Below the pieces are notes generated by a model, which saw only the letters and a list, made by a program, of their open reading frames with translations, had not been told where the DNA came from and did no database searches. A program made the translations under genes and the position numbers. From Lentzea sp. NBRC 102530 (lineage in GTDB: Bacteria; Actinomycetota; Actinomycetes; Mycobacteriales; Pseudonocardiaceae), in NCBI RefSeq assembly GCF_030269365.1, contig NZ_BSTF01000001.1, forward strand, positions 310,001 through 374,000: 64,000 nucleotides of DNA, in the 5' to 3' direction. Positions 48,609 to 56,877 of this stretch are shown one piece after another (within the stretch, counting starts at the first letter, position 1; each line of letters starts with the position of its first letter).

Positions 48609-48728
48609 CGGTCGGGGGTGAGGCGGCTGTAGGTGGGGCGGTCGGAGTTGGGGCGGCCGGAGGCGGGGCGGCCGGAGGTGGGGTGACCGGAGGTGGGGTG
48701 ACCGGAGGTGGGGTGACCGGAGGTGAGG
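48609..48728. repeat. 15-bp tandem repeat array, eight units
   Basis: Eight head-to-tail 15-base units run without gaps. The right half is nearly uniform (TGACCGGAGGTGGGG, three copies with one change); the left units (CGGCCGGAGGTGGGG and others) are more diverged. Reading frames through it give five-residue repeats on both strands and are not genes. The array lies between the carbonic anhydrase terminator and the MFS promoter region. Confidence 0.85.
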
Positions 48729-48899
48729 CGTGATGGGAGTCGGAGCGTGAGGCCTCGCTCTCCGCCGACGCGTCGTTGTCCCGTCGCCGCCCCACCCTCG
48801 GACGTGACGGGCTTCACCGATTCAGGAGTCGCCTGCAATTGCCCGCGTGTGCAACTATTGCTGACGCGGACAACCTACGACTTCAAGGAACGTGTGATC
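48729..48899 (+). promoter_or_regulatory. Upstream region of the first AraJ/Cmx-type MFS gene
   Basis: The last 70 bases are richer in A/T and contain GCAATTGC (48834-48841) and, 13 bases further, TGCAACTATTGC. These TTGC/GCAA elements form overlapping inverted repeats, as often seen at MarR/TetR-controlled efflux promoters. An AAGGA ribosome-binding site (48885-48889) precedes the ATG. The role as operator is inferred. Confidence 0.35.
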
Positions 48900-50111
48900 A
48901 TGCCTGTCGCTCTGCTCGCCCTCGCGATCAGCGCCTTCGCCATCGGCACGACCGAGTTCGTGATCATGGGCCTGCTGCCGGAGGTGGCGGCCGACCTCGG
49001 CGTGACCATCCCCGGCGCGGGACTGCTGATCTCCGGCTACGCCCTGGGCGTGGTGGTCGGTGCGCCGCTGCTGACCGTTCTCGGAGGGCGGTTGCCGCGG
49101 AAGAAGATGCTGGCCGGGTTGATGGTGCTGTTCATCGCGGGGAACCTGGTGTCGGCGCTCGCGGACACGTACGGCGTGCTGATGAGCGGGCGGGTCGTCG
49201 CGGCGCTGGCGCACGGGGCGTTCTTCGGCGTCGGGTCGGTGGTGGCGGCTGATCTCGTTGCGCCGCACCGGAGGGCTAGTGCCATCGCGTTGATGTTCAC
49301 CGGGCTGACGGTGGCGAACGTGCTGGGTGTGCCGATGGGGACGGCGCTCGGGCAGGCGTTGGGGTGGCGGTCGACGTTCTGGGCCGTGACGGCGCTGGGC
49401 GTCGTCGGGTTGCTGGGGATCCTGTTCCTGGTGCCGCAGCAGCAGGCGAACGAGAGCAGCCTGCGCAGCGAGCTCACGGTGTTCCGGAACCCGCAGGTGT
49501 GGCTGGCGCTGCTGATGACGGCCTTCGGGTTCGCCGGCGTGTTCGCGTCGTTCACCTACATCGCGCCGATGATGACCGAGGTGGCGGGGTTCTCGTCAGG
49601 GGCGGTCACGTGGTTGCTGGTGTTGTTCGGGGTGGGGTTGTTCGCGGGCAACCTGCTCGGCGGCAAGGCCGCAGACCGCAGCGTCATGAAGAGCGTGATC
49701 GTGATCCTGACGGCGCTGGCCGCGATTCTGACGGCGTTCGTGTTCACGGCGCACTCGCCGGTGCTGGCGGCGGTGACGATCGTGTTGTTCGGCGCTGCCG
49801 GGTTCGCGACGGTGCCGCCGTTGCAGATGCGGGTCATGCAGACGGCCGCGGGTGCGCCGGCGCTGGCCAGCGCGGCGAACATCGCGGCGTTCAACCTCGG
49901 CAACGCCGGTGGGGCCTGGCTGGGTGGGCTCGCCATCGAGCGGGGGCTCGGGTACACGGCGCCGAACTGGATCGGGGCGTTGCTCGCGGTGGGTGGTCTG
50001 GTCATCGCGCTCGGGTCGGTATTCCTGGAGCGGCGTGTGAGCATCGGCACCAGGTCAGGGGCTTCTGAAGCGCGTCAGAACGCCCGTAAAATCGATGCAG
50101 TAGCTAACTAG
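48900..50111 (+). CDS. MFS drug exporter, AraJ/Cmx type, copy 1
   Basis: This 403-residue membrane protein has 12 segments. The opening ALAISAFAIGTTEFVIMGLL is the hallmark of the AraJ/chloramphenicol-exporter group. Motif A reads LGGRLPRKKMLAGLM, and MFTGLTVANVLGVPMGTALG forms motif C. ATG at 48900 has AAGGA 10 bases upstream. The product probably exports hydrophobic drugs. The next gene encodes a paralog 22 bases downstream, so the two are likely co-transcribed. Confidence 0.9.
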   Translation: MPVALLALAISAFAIGTTEFVIMGLLPEVAADLGVTIPGAGLLISGYALGVVVGAPLLTVLGGRLPRKKMLAGLMVLFIAGNLVSALADTYGVLMSGRVVAALAHGAFFGVGSVVAADLVAPHRRASAIALMFTGLTVANVLGVPMGTALGQALGWRSTFWAVTALGVVGLLGILFLVPQQQANESSLRSELTVFRNPQVWLALLMTAFGFAGVFASFTYIAPMMTEVAGFSSGAVTWLLVLFGVGLFAGNLLGGKAADRSVMKSVIVILTALAAILTAFVFTAHSPVLAAVTIVLFGAAGFATVPPLQMRVMQTAAGAPALASAANIAAFNLGNAGGAWLGGLAIERGLGYTAPNWIGALLAVGGLVIALGSVFLERRVSIGTRSGASEARQNARKIDAVAN

Positions 50112-50122
50112 CTGACTAGCCA
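50101..50122. promoter_or_regulatory. CTAGC/GCTAG-rich repeat between the two MFS genes
   Basis: TAGCTAACTAGCTGACTAGC contains an inverted repeat (AGCTA with TAGCT) and a near-direct repeat (GCTAACTAGC, GCTGACTAGC). It overlaps the stop codon of the first MFS gene and lies just before the ribosome-binding site of the second. It may be an operator for separate control of the second gene. Confidence 0.35.
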
Positions 50123-50132
50123 TGGGGAAGCC

Positions 50133-51359
50133 TTGAACACCACGCGCGCCATGACCGCGCTCGCCCTCGGCGGGTTCGGCATCGGGACGACCGAGTTCGC
50201 GACGATGGGGTTGCTGCCGCAGATCGCGGAGACGTTCGGCATTCCCGACTACGAGGCCGGGCACGCGATCAGCCTGTACGCGGCCGGTGTGGTCGTCGGG
50301 GCACCGCTGATCGCGGTGCTCGGGGCCAAGTTGCCGCGCAAGGGCATGCTGATCGGGCTCATGCTGGCCGTCGCGCTCGGCAACGGGCTGTCGGCGATCG
50401 CGCAGGACAAGACGCTTCTCCTCATCGCCCGCTTCGTCGCTGGGCTGCCGCACGGTGCGTTCTTCGGCATTGCGGCGGTTGTCGCCGCCACGCTCGTTGC
50501 TCCCGAACGGCGAGGAACGGCCGTGGCGCGCGTGATGGTCGGTCTGACCGTGGCGAACCTTGTGGGCGTGCCGTTGGCAACGGCGGCGGGGCAGCAGATC
50601 GGGTGGCGCACGGCGTACCTGGCGGTCGCGGTGATCGCGGTCATCACGGCGTTGGCCATCTCGGCCTGGGTGCCGCGGGTGCCCAAGGTCGAGGGTGCGT
50701 CGATGAAGGGCGAGGTCCGCGCGTTCGGACGCCCCACGGTGTGGTTCGCGATCTTCACCGGCATGATCGGCTTCGGCGGCATGTTCGCCGTCTACTCCTA
50801 CGTCGCGCCGCTGACGACCGAGGTCGCCGGGCTGTCGTCGAGCGCGGTGCCGTGGATCCTCGCGGTGTTCGGGCTCGGCATGACGCTCGGCGCGGCCTTC
50901 GGCGGACGGTTCGTGGACCGGTCGGTGACGGGCTCGGTGTTCGGCGGGCTGATCGCGGTCACGGCGATCCTCGTGCTGTTCGGGTTGCTCGCGGCGATCC
51001 CGGTGTTCCTGTTCGTCTTCCTGTTCCTGCTGGGCTTCACCGTGCAGATCCTCGCCGCGGCCCTGCAGATCAAGCTGATGGACGCCTCGCCGGACGCGCC
51101 GTCGCTCGCCGCCTCGTCCAACCACTCCTCGCTCAACGTCGCGAACGGCGCGGGCGCGTGGCTCGGCGGGCTCGCCATCGCGGCGGGCTGGGGTTACACC
51201 TCCACCGCCTGGGTGGGGGTCGGCCTGTCGCTCGCGGGTCTCGCGATCGCGAGCGCGGCGCTGGTCTACGAGCGTCGCGCCTTCACCCGCGCCACCACGA
51301 ACCAGGCCACGCTGATGGCCAGCACCGCGAGCACGCCGGTCGAGACCCAGCCCAGGTAG
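50133..51359 (+). CDS. MFS drug exporter, AraJ/Cmx type, copy 2
   Basis: This 408-residue protein is parallel in layout to copy 1 (GIGTTEFATMGLLPQIAETF; motif A LGAKLPRKGMLIGLM; MVGLTVANLVGVPLATAAG). The start is TTG at 50133, 7 bases after GGGGAAG. Identity to copy 1 looks moderate, so the duplication is old. The last 94 bases overlap the convergent DedA gene, and the Thr-rich C-terminal tail (FTRATTNQATLMASTAST) is coded entirely in that overlap. Two different drug ranges are likely but unproven. Confidence 0.9.
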   Translation: MNTTRAMTALALGGFGIGTTEFATMGLLPQIAETFGIPDYEAGHAISLYAAGVVVGAPLIAVLGAKLPRKGMLIGLMLAVALGNGLSAIAQDKTLLLIARFVAGLPHGAFFGIAAVVAATLVAPERRGTAVARVMVGLTVANLVGVPLATAAGQQIGWRTAYLAVAVIAVITALAISAWVPRVPKVEGASMKGEVRAFGRPTVWFAIFTGMIGFGGMFAVYSYVAPLTTEVAGLSSSAVPWILAVFGLGMTLGAAFGGRFVDRSVTGSVFGGLIAVTAILVLFGLLAAIPVFLFVFLFLLGFTVQILAAALQIKLMDASPDAPSLAASSNHSSLNVANGAGAWLGGLAIAAGWGYTSTAWVGVGLSLAGLAIASAALVYERRAFTRATTNQATLMASTASTPVETQPR

Positions 51360-51859
51360 CGGTCGACGAGCTCGTAGTTGTCGCCGAGCGCGTACCCGGC
51401 GAGGATCAGGGCGGTGTTCCAGACGAGGCTGCCCGCCGCGGTGTAGAGCGTGAACTTCACGATCGGCATCCCGGACACCCCGGCGGGGATGGAGATCAGG
51501 CTCCGCACCACCGGCACCATCCGGCCGATGAACACGGCCTTGTTGCCGTGCTCGTCGAACCACGCGTCGGCCTTGTCCACATCGGACGCCGAGGTGAACG
51601 GGATCTTGTCCGCGACCTTGCGCAGCCTCTCCAGCCCGAGCCACGCGCCCAGCCCGTAGAGCAGCAGGGCGCCCACGACCGAGCCCGCCGTCGTCCACAG
51701 GATCGCGGCGACCAGCGAGATCTTGCCCTGGCCCGCGGTGAACCCGGCCAGCGGCAGGATCACCTCGCTCGGCACGGGTGGGAACACGTTCTCCAGCGCG
51801 ACCGCGAGGCCCGCGCCGGGCGAGCCCAGCGCCTCCATCAGACGAGTGATCCACTCCAT
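51266..51859 (-). CDS. DedA-family membrane protein, copy 2
   Basis: This 197-residue protein starts at ATG 51859 (MEWITRLMEALG). DedA features are ENVFPPVPSEVILPLAGF in the first re-entrant loop, then FIGRMVPVVRSLISIPAGVS with the conserved Arg and Gly residues. It is only distantly similar to copy 1 (15534-16184) and lacks its charged tail. It is probably a lipid-carrier or phospholipid flippase that supports envelope stability. The 3' end overlaps the MFS gene by 94 bases on the opposite strand, an unusually long convergent overlap. Confidence 0.9.
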   Translation of the reverse strand: MEWITRLMEALGSPGAGLAVALENVFPPVPSEVILPLAGFTAGQGKISLVAAILWTTAGSVVGALLLYGLGAWLGLERLRKVADKIPFTSASDVDKADAWFDEHGNKAVFIGRMVPVVRSLISIPAGVSGMPIVKFTLYTAAGSLVWNTALILAGYALGDNYELVDRYLGWVSTGVLAVLAISVAWFVVARVKARRS

Positions 51860-51899
51860 ACCTGTCGAATTACCCGTTTTGCCCCGGCTCTCAACCTGG

Positions 51900-51921
51900 G
51901 GGTGGAGACGGATCTCCACCC
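51900..51921. promoter_or_regulatory. Inverted repeat in the DedA/two-component divergent region
   Basis: GGGTGGAGA (51900-51908) pairs with TCTCCACCC (51913-51921) around CGGA. It lies in the 117-bp gap between the divergent DedA gene and the membrane protein-kinase-regulator operon, where an operator for the response regulator would be expected. Confidence 0.45.
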
Positions 51922-51976
51922 TGGCTACGCTCCTGGGTCCACGCGTTGACCTGCGGGAATTCCTAACGTTGCCGGC

Positions 51977-52510
51977 ATGAACGCAACCGCAGAGATCGTC
52001 CTCATCGCCGCCGCGATCGTCTACGTGCTGGCCCGCAGGCTGAGGGGAGAACCCGCCGTCGGCAAACGCCTGCTGCTGCTCCCGGCGGTCCTCGGCCTCA
52101 TCGGCCTGACCCAGACGACGCCGAACGGCCTGGGGTTCCTGCTGGTCAGCGTCGTGCTGAGCGTCGCGTTCGGCGTGCTGCGCGGACTGACGATCCGCAC
52201 CTACGAGCAGCACGGCATCGTGATGCTCCGCTACACCGCGACGACCGTCGTGCTGTGGGTGGCGAGCATCGCCGCGCGGTTCGCCGTCGGGTTCCTGCTA
52301 GCTCCCGGCGGCGCGCAGAGCAACGGCCTGATGCTCGTCGTCGGCGCCGGACTGCTGGCCGAAGGCCTGGTCGTGATGTCGAGGGCCGTGCGGGTGGGCG
52401 GCCAGGTCGTGTGGGCGAAGGGACGCAACGGTGCCCCGCACCGCACTTCGGCGGTGCTCGACTCCTGGCAGGAGAAGGTCCGCGAGACCCGGCATGATTC
52501 GACCCGATGA
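51977..52510 (+). CDS. DUF1453-type membrane protein, first gene of a two-component operon
   Basis: This 177-residue protein has about four membrane segments. The opening (IVLIAAAIVYVLARRLRGEP, then GKRLLLLPAVLGLIGL) fits the DUF1453/CcdC-like group. The C-terminal 45 residues are soluble and basic (VVWAKGRNGAPHRTSAVLD). Its stop overlaps the histidine kinase start (ATGA), so it is part of the same signalling operon and may be the kinase's sensor partner. Function is unknown. Confidence 0.8.
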   Translation: MNATAEIVLIAAAIVYVLARRLRGEPAVGKRLLLLPAVLGLIGLTQTTPNGLGFLLVSVVLSVAFGVLRGLTIRTYEQHGIVMLRYTATTVVLWVASIAARFAVGFLLAPGGAQSNGLMLVVGAGLLAEGLVVMSRAVRVGGQVVWAKGRNGAPHRTSAVLDSWQEKVRETRHDSTR

Positions 52511-53559
52511 AGCTCGCCGACGAGATGTTCCGGCCGCTGGCCACGCTGGTGCTCGCCGCGGTCACCGTGTTCCAGCTGGTGACCCGCCCACCGTCGCTGC
52601 TCGCGCTGACCTGGTCCGTGACCGCCGTGGTGATCGCCGCGGCGGTCACGGCCGTGTTCGCGCTCGACCGGCTCTCCGACCGCGGCCAGATCGTGGTCGT
52701 CGGCGTGTTCGTGCTGGCCGGTGCGCCGTTGTTCGCGCTGGCGCCGTCCACGGCCGGGGTCGCGTTCGTCTTCCTCGCCACCGGCACGGCCGGGCGTCAG
52801 CTCCGGTCGCGGCACGTGTCGGTCGCGCTGGCCGTCTCCGGTGCGGTGCTCGCGATGGTCTCGACGTGGGTCGCGGAGGCGCTCGGGGCCGCTGAGGTCC
52901 CGCCGTGGTGGCTCGGCCTCACCGCCGGGCTGCCCGTGTACTTCGGCCTGGTCCGCCGCGACCGCGTCGCCGCCCAGGCCGCCGCCGAGTACACGGCGGT
53001 GCTCGAGGAACGCGGCCGCATCGCGCGCGAGATCCACGACGTCGTCGGGCACTCGCTGTCGGGCATCGCCGTGCAGCTCGACATGGCCGACGCACTGCAC
53101 GGCGCGGGCAAGTCCGCGGAGGCCAACGAAGCCGTGCTGCGGGCACGGGCGTTGGCGGTGTCGGGCCTGAAGGAGACACGACGGGCCGTGCACGCGTTAC
53201 GAGAGAGCACGTTGCCGTTGACGGAGTCGGTCGCACGGCTCGCGGAGACGCACGGCGCCACGTTCCGCAGCACGGGGGAGGGGCCGGTGAGCGTGGAGAT
53301 CGCGCAGACCGTGATCCGGGCGGCGCAGGAGGCGTTGACGAACGCCCACAAGCACGCACCAGAAGCAACGGTGGTGGTGGACTTGGAGTACGCGCCGACG
53401 GTGGTGAGGCTGACGGTGACCGACAACGGAACGAACGACGCACAAGGCAGCGGCATGGGACTGAACGGAATGCGGGAACGAGCGGAGCTGCTGGGCGGCG
53501 AGCTCTTCGCGGGCCCGGGAGGTCCGGGGTGGACGGTCAGGCTGGAGCTGCCCCGATGA
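52507..53559 (+). CDS. Sensor histidine kinase, NarL/DesK-type (HisKA_3)
   Basis: This 350-residue protein has about five or six membrane segments (residues 10-150) without a large external domain. The HisKA_3 dimerisation helix carries phospho-acceptor His177 (REIHDVVGHSLSGI). The ATPase domain shows the N box AAQEALTNAHKHA and G box GSGMGLNGMRERAELLGG. Membrane-embedded sensing is likely. It overlaps its response regulator gene (ATGA). Confidence 0.93.
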   Translation: MKLADEMFRPLATLVLAAVTVFQLVTRPPSLLALTWSVTAVVIAAAVTAVFALDRLSDRGQIVVVGVFVLAGAPLFALAPSTAGVAFVFLATGTAGRQLRSRHVSVALAVSGAVLAMVSTWVAEALGAAEVPPWWLGLTAGLPVYFGLVRRDRVAAQAAAEYTAVLEERGRIAREIHDVVGHSLSGIAVQLDMADALHGAGKSAEANEAVLRARALAVSGLKETRRAVHALRESTLPLTESVARLAETHGATFRSTGEGPVSVEIAQTVIRAAQEALTNAHKHAPEATVVVDLEYAPTVVRLTVTDNGTNDAQGSGMGLNGMRERAELLGGELFAGPGGPGWTVRLELPR

Positions 53560-54179
53560 TCAGGCTGTTGATCGTGGACGACCAGGCCGCCGTGCGCGAC
53601 GGTCTCGCCGTCATGCTCGACCTCGACCCGGACATCACCGTCGTCGGCACCGCGCCCAACGGCCAGGACGCCCTCGCGAAGGTCGGGGAACTGACCCCCG
53701 AGGTCGTGCTGATGGACCTGAACATGCCGGTCATGGGCGGCGCCGAGGCCACCCGGCAGCTGAGGCGGTCACACCCGGAACTACCGGTCGTCGTGCTGAC
53801 CACGTTCGACGACGACGAGTCGATCCTGGAGGCGCTCCAGGCCGGGGCACGCGGGTACCTGACCAAGGACGCCGACCGCGCGACGATCGTCCAGGCCGTC
53901 CGGAGCGCCCACGCCGGCAACGCGATCCTCGACCCTGCCGTCCAGCTGCGGCTGCTCGACCTCGCGAGCCGCCGCCCCGCGCAGGACCCCGGCTTCGACC
54001 TCACCGCCCGCGAACGCGAGGTGCTCGACCTGATCGGCCAGGGCCTGCGCAACGGCGAGATCGCCAAGAAGCTCTTCATCAGCGAGGCGACGGTCAAGAC
54101 GCACATCAACAACCTGTTCGCCAAGGCCGGTCTGCACTCGCGGGCGGACGCGGTCAGGCTCGCCCTCGAACTGCGCTGA
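53556..54179 (+). CDS. NarL/FixJ-family response regulator
   Basis: This 207-residue protein has a receiver domain with Asp8, Asp9, phospho-acceptor Asp54 (VVLMDLNMPVMGG), Thr in VVLTTFDD and Lys in GYLTKDAD. A LuxR-type HTH (LTAREREVLDLIGQGLRNGE, then ATVKTHINNLFAKAGL) ends the protein. It is the partner of the preceding kinase. Targets are unknown; autoregulation through the inverted repeat at 51900 is possible. Confidence 0.95.
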   Translation: MIRLLIVDDQAAVRDGLAVMLDLDPDITVVGTAPNGQDALAKVGELTPEVVLMDLNMPVMGGAEATRQLRRSHPELPVVVLTTFDDDESILEALQAGARGYLTKDADRATIVQAVRSAHAGNAILDPAVQLRLLDLASRRPAQDPGFDLTAREREVLDLIGQGLRNGEIAKKLFISEATVKTHINNLFAKAGLHSRADAVRLALELR

Positions 54180-54257
54180 CCGGGCGGACGCGGTCCGGGT
54201 GGCCCGCCGATCTGGACCAGGTCTACCGTGGAACGCCTTCACTTCTGGAGGTCGACG

Positions 54258-55610
54258 GTGCGAGGCGCGATCGCGGCGGGCCACCCGCTCACCGCACAGG
54301 CGGGCGCGGCGATGCTGCGCGCCGGGGGCAACGCCGTGGACGCGGCCGTGGCGGCGATGCTCACGTCCTGCGTCACCGAACCCCTGCTCACCGGTCTGGG
54401 CTCGGCCGGGTACATGATGATCGCCCCAGCCGGGGAAACCCCTGTGCTGCTGGACTTCTCGGCCGTCGCGCCGGGCAGCGGCAAGCAGGGACCCAGGGCG
54501 CCGCTCGACCCGATCACCGTCCACTTCGGTGACGCCGAGCAGGAGTTCCACGTGGGACCGTCCTCGGTCGCCGCCTACGGAATGCCCGCCGGCGCGGCGA
54601 AAGCCGCCACCTACGGCCGTGCGCCGTTGGACGAACTCGTGGCCACAGCGGCGATGCATGCCCGCAAAGGCCATCGGGTCAACCGGTACCAGGCGTACGT
54701 CACGACGTTGCTGCTGCCGCTCGCCCGAAGCGCCGGCCTCACCGCGCTGGAGGAGGGCGAACTCCTCGTCCAGCCCGAACTCGCCGAAGCCCTCGACCGG
54801 CTCGGCCGCGACGGCGCCACCCCGTTCTACGACGGCGACATCGCGACCGCGATCACCGACTGGATCCAGAGCCACGGCGGCGACCTCACGCGCGCGGACC
54901 TCAGGGCGTACGAGGCCGTCGAACGCGAACCGCTGCACGTACGGCATCGCGGCCGTGACATCCACACGAACCCACCACCCGCGGCGGGCGGTGCGTTGCT
55001 CACGCAGATGCTCGAGGCGTTGCCGGACAACCCGTCGCAGCAGGACCTGGTCCGCGCCCTCGCCACGCCGAAGACGCACCTGAACCGCCTCGGTTCCACC
55101 ACGCACATCTCCGTGCTCGACGCGGACGGCACGGCGTGCAGCGTCACCACCACGAACGGCGCGGGCTCCGGCATCTCGATCGCGGGCGTGCACCTCAACA
55201 ACATGATGGGCGAGGAGGACCTGTCGCCGGACGGGTTCTTCAGCCACGCGCCGGGCGACCGGCTGCCGTCGATGATGGCGCCGACCGTCGTGACGCGCGA
55301 CGGCGCACCGGAACTCGTGCTCGGCAGCGCCGGGTCGAGCCGGATCACCGGCGCGATCCTGCAGGTCCTCGTGAACGTCCTCGACCGCGGCATGCCCGCC
55401 CAGGACGCCGTCGACGCACCCCGCATGCACCTGTCGGGAGACCACCTCCACGTCGAACCGGGAATTCGACCGGAAAGCGAATTGCCGGTCACCCGGTTCC
55501 GCGCGCCGAACATGTTCTTCGGCGGTTGCCAGGTGGTCGAAATGACCGGATCAGGCCTGCTCAGAGGTGGTGCAGATCACCGCAGGGACGGCGCGATCGT
55601 CGTCGTGTGA
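54258..55610 (+). CDS. Gamma-glutamyltransferase-like Ntn hydrolase, short form
   Basis: This 450-residue protein belongs to the GGT family. I chose GTG at 54258, 6 bases after GGAGG, over GTG at 54228. It opens with the GGT start pattern (GAIAAGHPLTAQAGAAMLRA, then GGNAVDAAVAAM). The autocleavage nucleophile is Thr281 in LGSTTHISVLDADG, and the small-subunit motifs SVTTTNGAGSG, RLPSMMAPT and LGSAGSSRI are present. Full-length enzymes are about 550-580 residues; this one is clearly shorter, mostly in the large-subunit region. No signal peptide is seen, so it is probably cytoplasmic. It may cleave gamma-glutamyl amides or act as a cephalosporin acylase-like enzyme. Confidence 0.88.
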   Translation: MRGAIAAGHPLTAQAGAAMLRAGGNAVDAAVAAMLTSCVTEPLLTGLGSAGYMMIAPAGETPVLLDFSAVAPGSGKQGPRAPLDPITVHFGDAEQEFHVGPSSVAAYGMPAGAAKAATYGRAPLDELVATAAMHARKGHRVNRYQAYVTTLLLPLARSAGLTALEEGELLVQPELAEALDRLGRDGATPFYDGDIATAITDWIQSHGGDLTRADLRAYEAVEREPLHVRHRGRDIHTNPPPAAGGALLTQMLEALPDNPSQQDLVRALATPKTHLNRLGSTTHISVLDADGTACSVTTTNGAGSGISIAGVHLNNMMGEEDLSPDGFFSHAPGDRLPSMMAPTVVTRDGAPELVLGSAGSSRITGAILQVLVNVLDRGMPAQDAVDAPRMHLSGDHLHVEPGIRPESELPVTRFRAPNMFFGGCQVVEMTGSGLLRGGADHRRDGAIVVV

Positions 55611-55674
55611 GATTTTGCCCGCATCAAGGGATATCTGGTTTCCTGATTGACCGCTCAACGAGCACGATGACGGG

Positions 55675-56877
55675 GTGACAACACTCAGCGAGAGAAGATC
55701 CTCGCCGTTCTTGTCCCGCACGTTCCTCCAACTCTCCGGCATCAGCGTCGTGTCGGGCGTCTCGATGGCGTTCGCGTTGCCGTTCGGCTCGCTGTTCCTG
55801 ACCAGCGAGATCAAGGTCTCGCCGTTCCAGCTCGGGTTCTTCCTGATCGTCAGCCCGATCGCGCAGGTCGTCGCGAGCACGATCATGGGCAGGCTGTCGG
55901 ACGGCCGGGTGCAGCGGCGGTACATGCTCGCGGCGGGCGGTGTCGCGGGCGCGATCGGCTACGGCCTGTTCGCCGTGCTGCGCGACTACTGGTACCTGCT
56001 CGGCACGTCCGTGGTGTTCATCGCGATCACGGGCTCGTTGCTGCCGCAGCTCTTCGCGTACGGCCGGCAGGTCTCCCAGGGACCGTCGATGGTCGTCAGC
56101 GTGCTGCGGACGCTGCTGTCGGTCGCCTGGGTCGCCGGACCGCCGGTGGCCGCGTTGCTCGTCGCGCAGACCGGCTGGGTCGGGCTCTTCGGCGCCACCG
56201 CGGTCCTCCAGCTCGGCGTCGCCGTCCTCGCGCTCACCCTCCCGGTCCCGCCCGCACAGGCCGAGGAGCCTGCCGCGGAAGAGGAATCGGCCGGTCCGGC
56301 GCGCGGCAACATGATGGTCGTGTCCGCCGCGTTCCTGTTCCTGCAGGGAGCCGTGGCGCTCGCGGTGAGCGGCCTGCCGTTGTTCATCACGACCGAACTG
56401 CAGGGCACCGCGGGCGATGCCGGGCTCGCGATGGGCCTGTGCGCGGCGCTGGAGATCCCGATGATGCTGTGGTTCGGCTCGCTCGCGAACCGCATGTCGC
56501 AGCACAAGCTCGTGCTCATCGGCGCCGTGATCGCGTTGGGCTACCACGGGGTGATGGTGTTCACCGACTCCGTCTGGCAGGTGATGGCCGCGCAGCTGCT
56601 GCACGCCACGGTCATCTCGTTGATCATGGGCGTCGGCATCACGTACTTCCAGAGCCTCGACCCGTTGCGGCCCGGCCACGCCACGACGATGTTCAGCAAC
56701 ACCCAGATCGTCGGCGGCATGGTCGCGGGCGCGTTGCTCGGCGTCTCCCAGCAGCTGGGGTTCCGCTGGGTCTACGGGTTCAGCCTCGCGATGTCCGTGT
56801 GCGGTCTCGCGCTGCTGCTGGTCGCGGGCTCACTGAATCGTCGAGCCGCTGACCTTCGGCTTCTCGGCCGCGCCTAG
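55675..56877 (+). CDS. MFS sugar-efflux-type transporter (SetA/SetB-like)
   Basis: This 400-residue protein has 12 segments and starts with GTG. The pattern (FLQLSGISVVSGVSMAFALP, then MGRLSDGRVQRRYMLAAGG, and AGDAGLAMGLCAALEIPMML) fits the sugar efflux transporter group. Set proteins export lactose, glucose analogues or drugs. A long charged loop (Glu-rich, about residues 197-215) links the two halves. The last 48 bases overlap the convergent beta-helix lipoprotein gene. Confidence 0.88.
   Translation: MTTLSERRSSPFLSRTFLQLSGISVVSGVSMAFALPFGSLFLTSEIKVSPFQLGFFLIVSPIAQVVASTIMGRLSDGRVQRRYMLAAGGVAGAIGYGLFAVLRDYWYLLGTSVVFIAITGSLLPQLFAYGRQVSQGPSMVVSVLRTLLSVAWVAGPPVAALLVAQTGWVGLFGATAVLQLGVAVLALTLPVPPAQAEEPAAEEESAGPARGNMMVVSAAFLFLQGAVALAVSGLPLFITTELQGTAGDAGLAMGLCAALEIPMMLWFGSLANRMSQHKLVLIGAVIALGYHGVMVFTDSVWQVMAAQLLHATVISLIMGVGITYFQSLDPLRPGHATTMFSNTQIVGGMVAGALLGVSQQLGFRWVYGFSLAMSVCGLALLLVAGSLNRRAADLRLLGRA

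Noticed and set aside
47743..48795. Pro-rich 350-codon minus-strand frame
   Set aside because: It is antisense to the carbonic anhydrase gene, and its PPVTP repeats come only from the 15-bp DNA repeat.
48900..51359. Recent tandem duplication of the two MFS genes
   Set aside because: The proteins share layout but differ at many positions, so the duplication is old and not a recent amplification.
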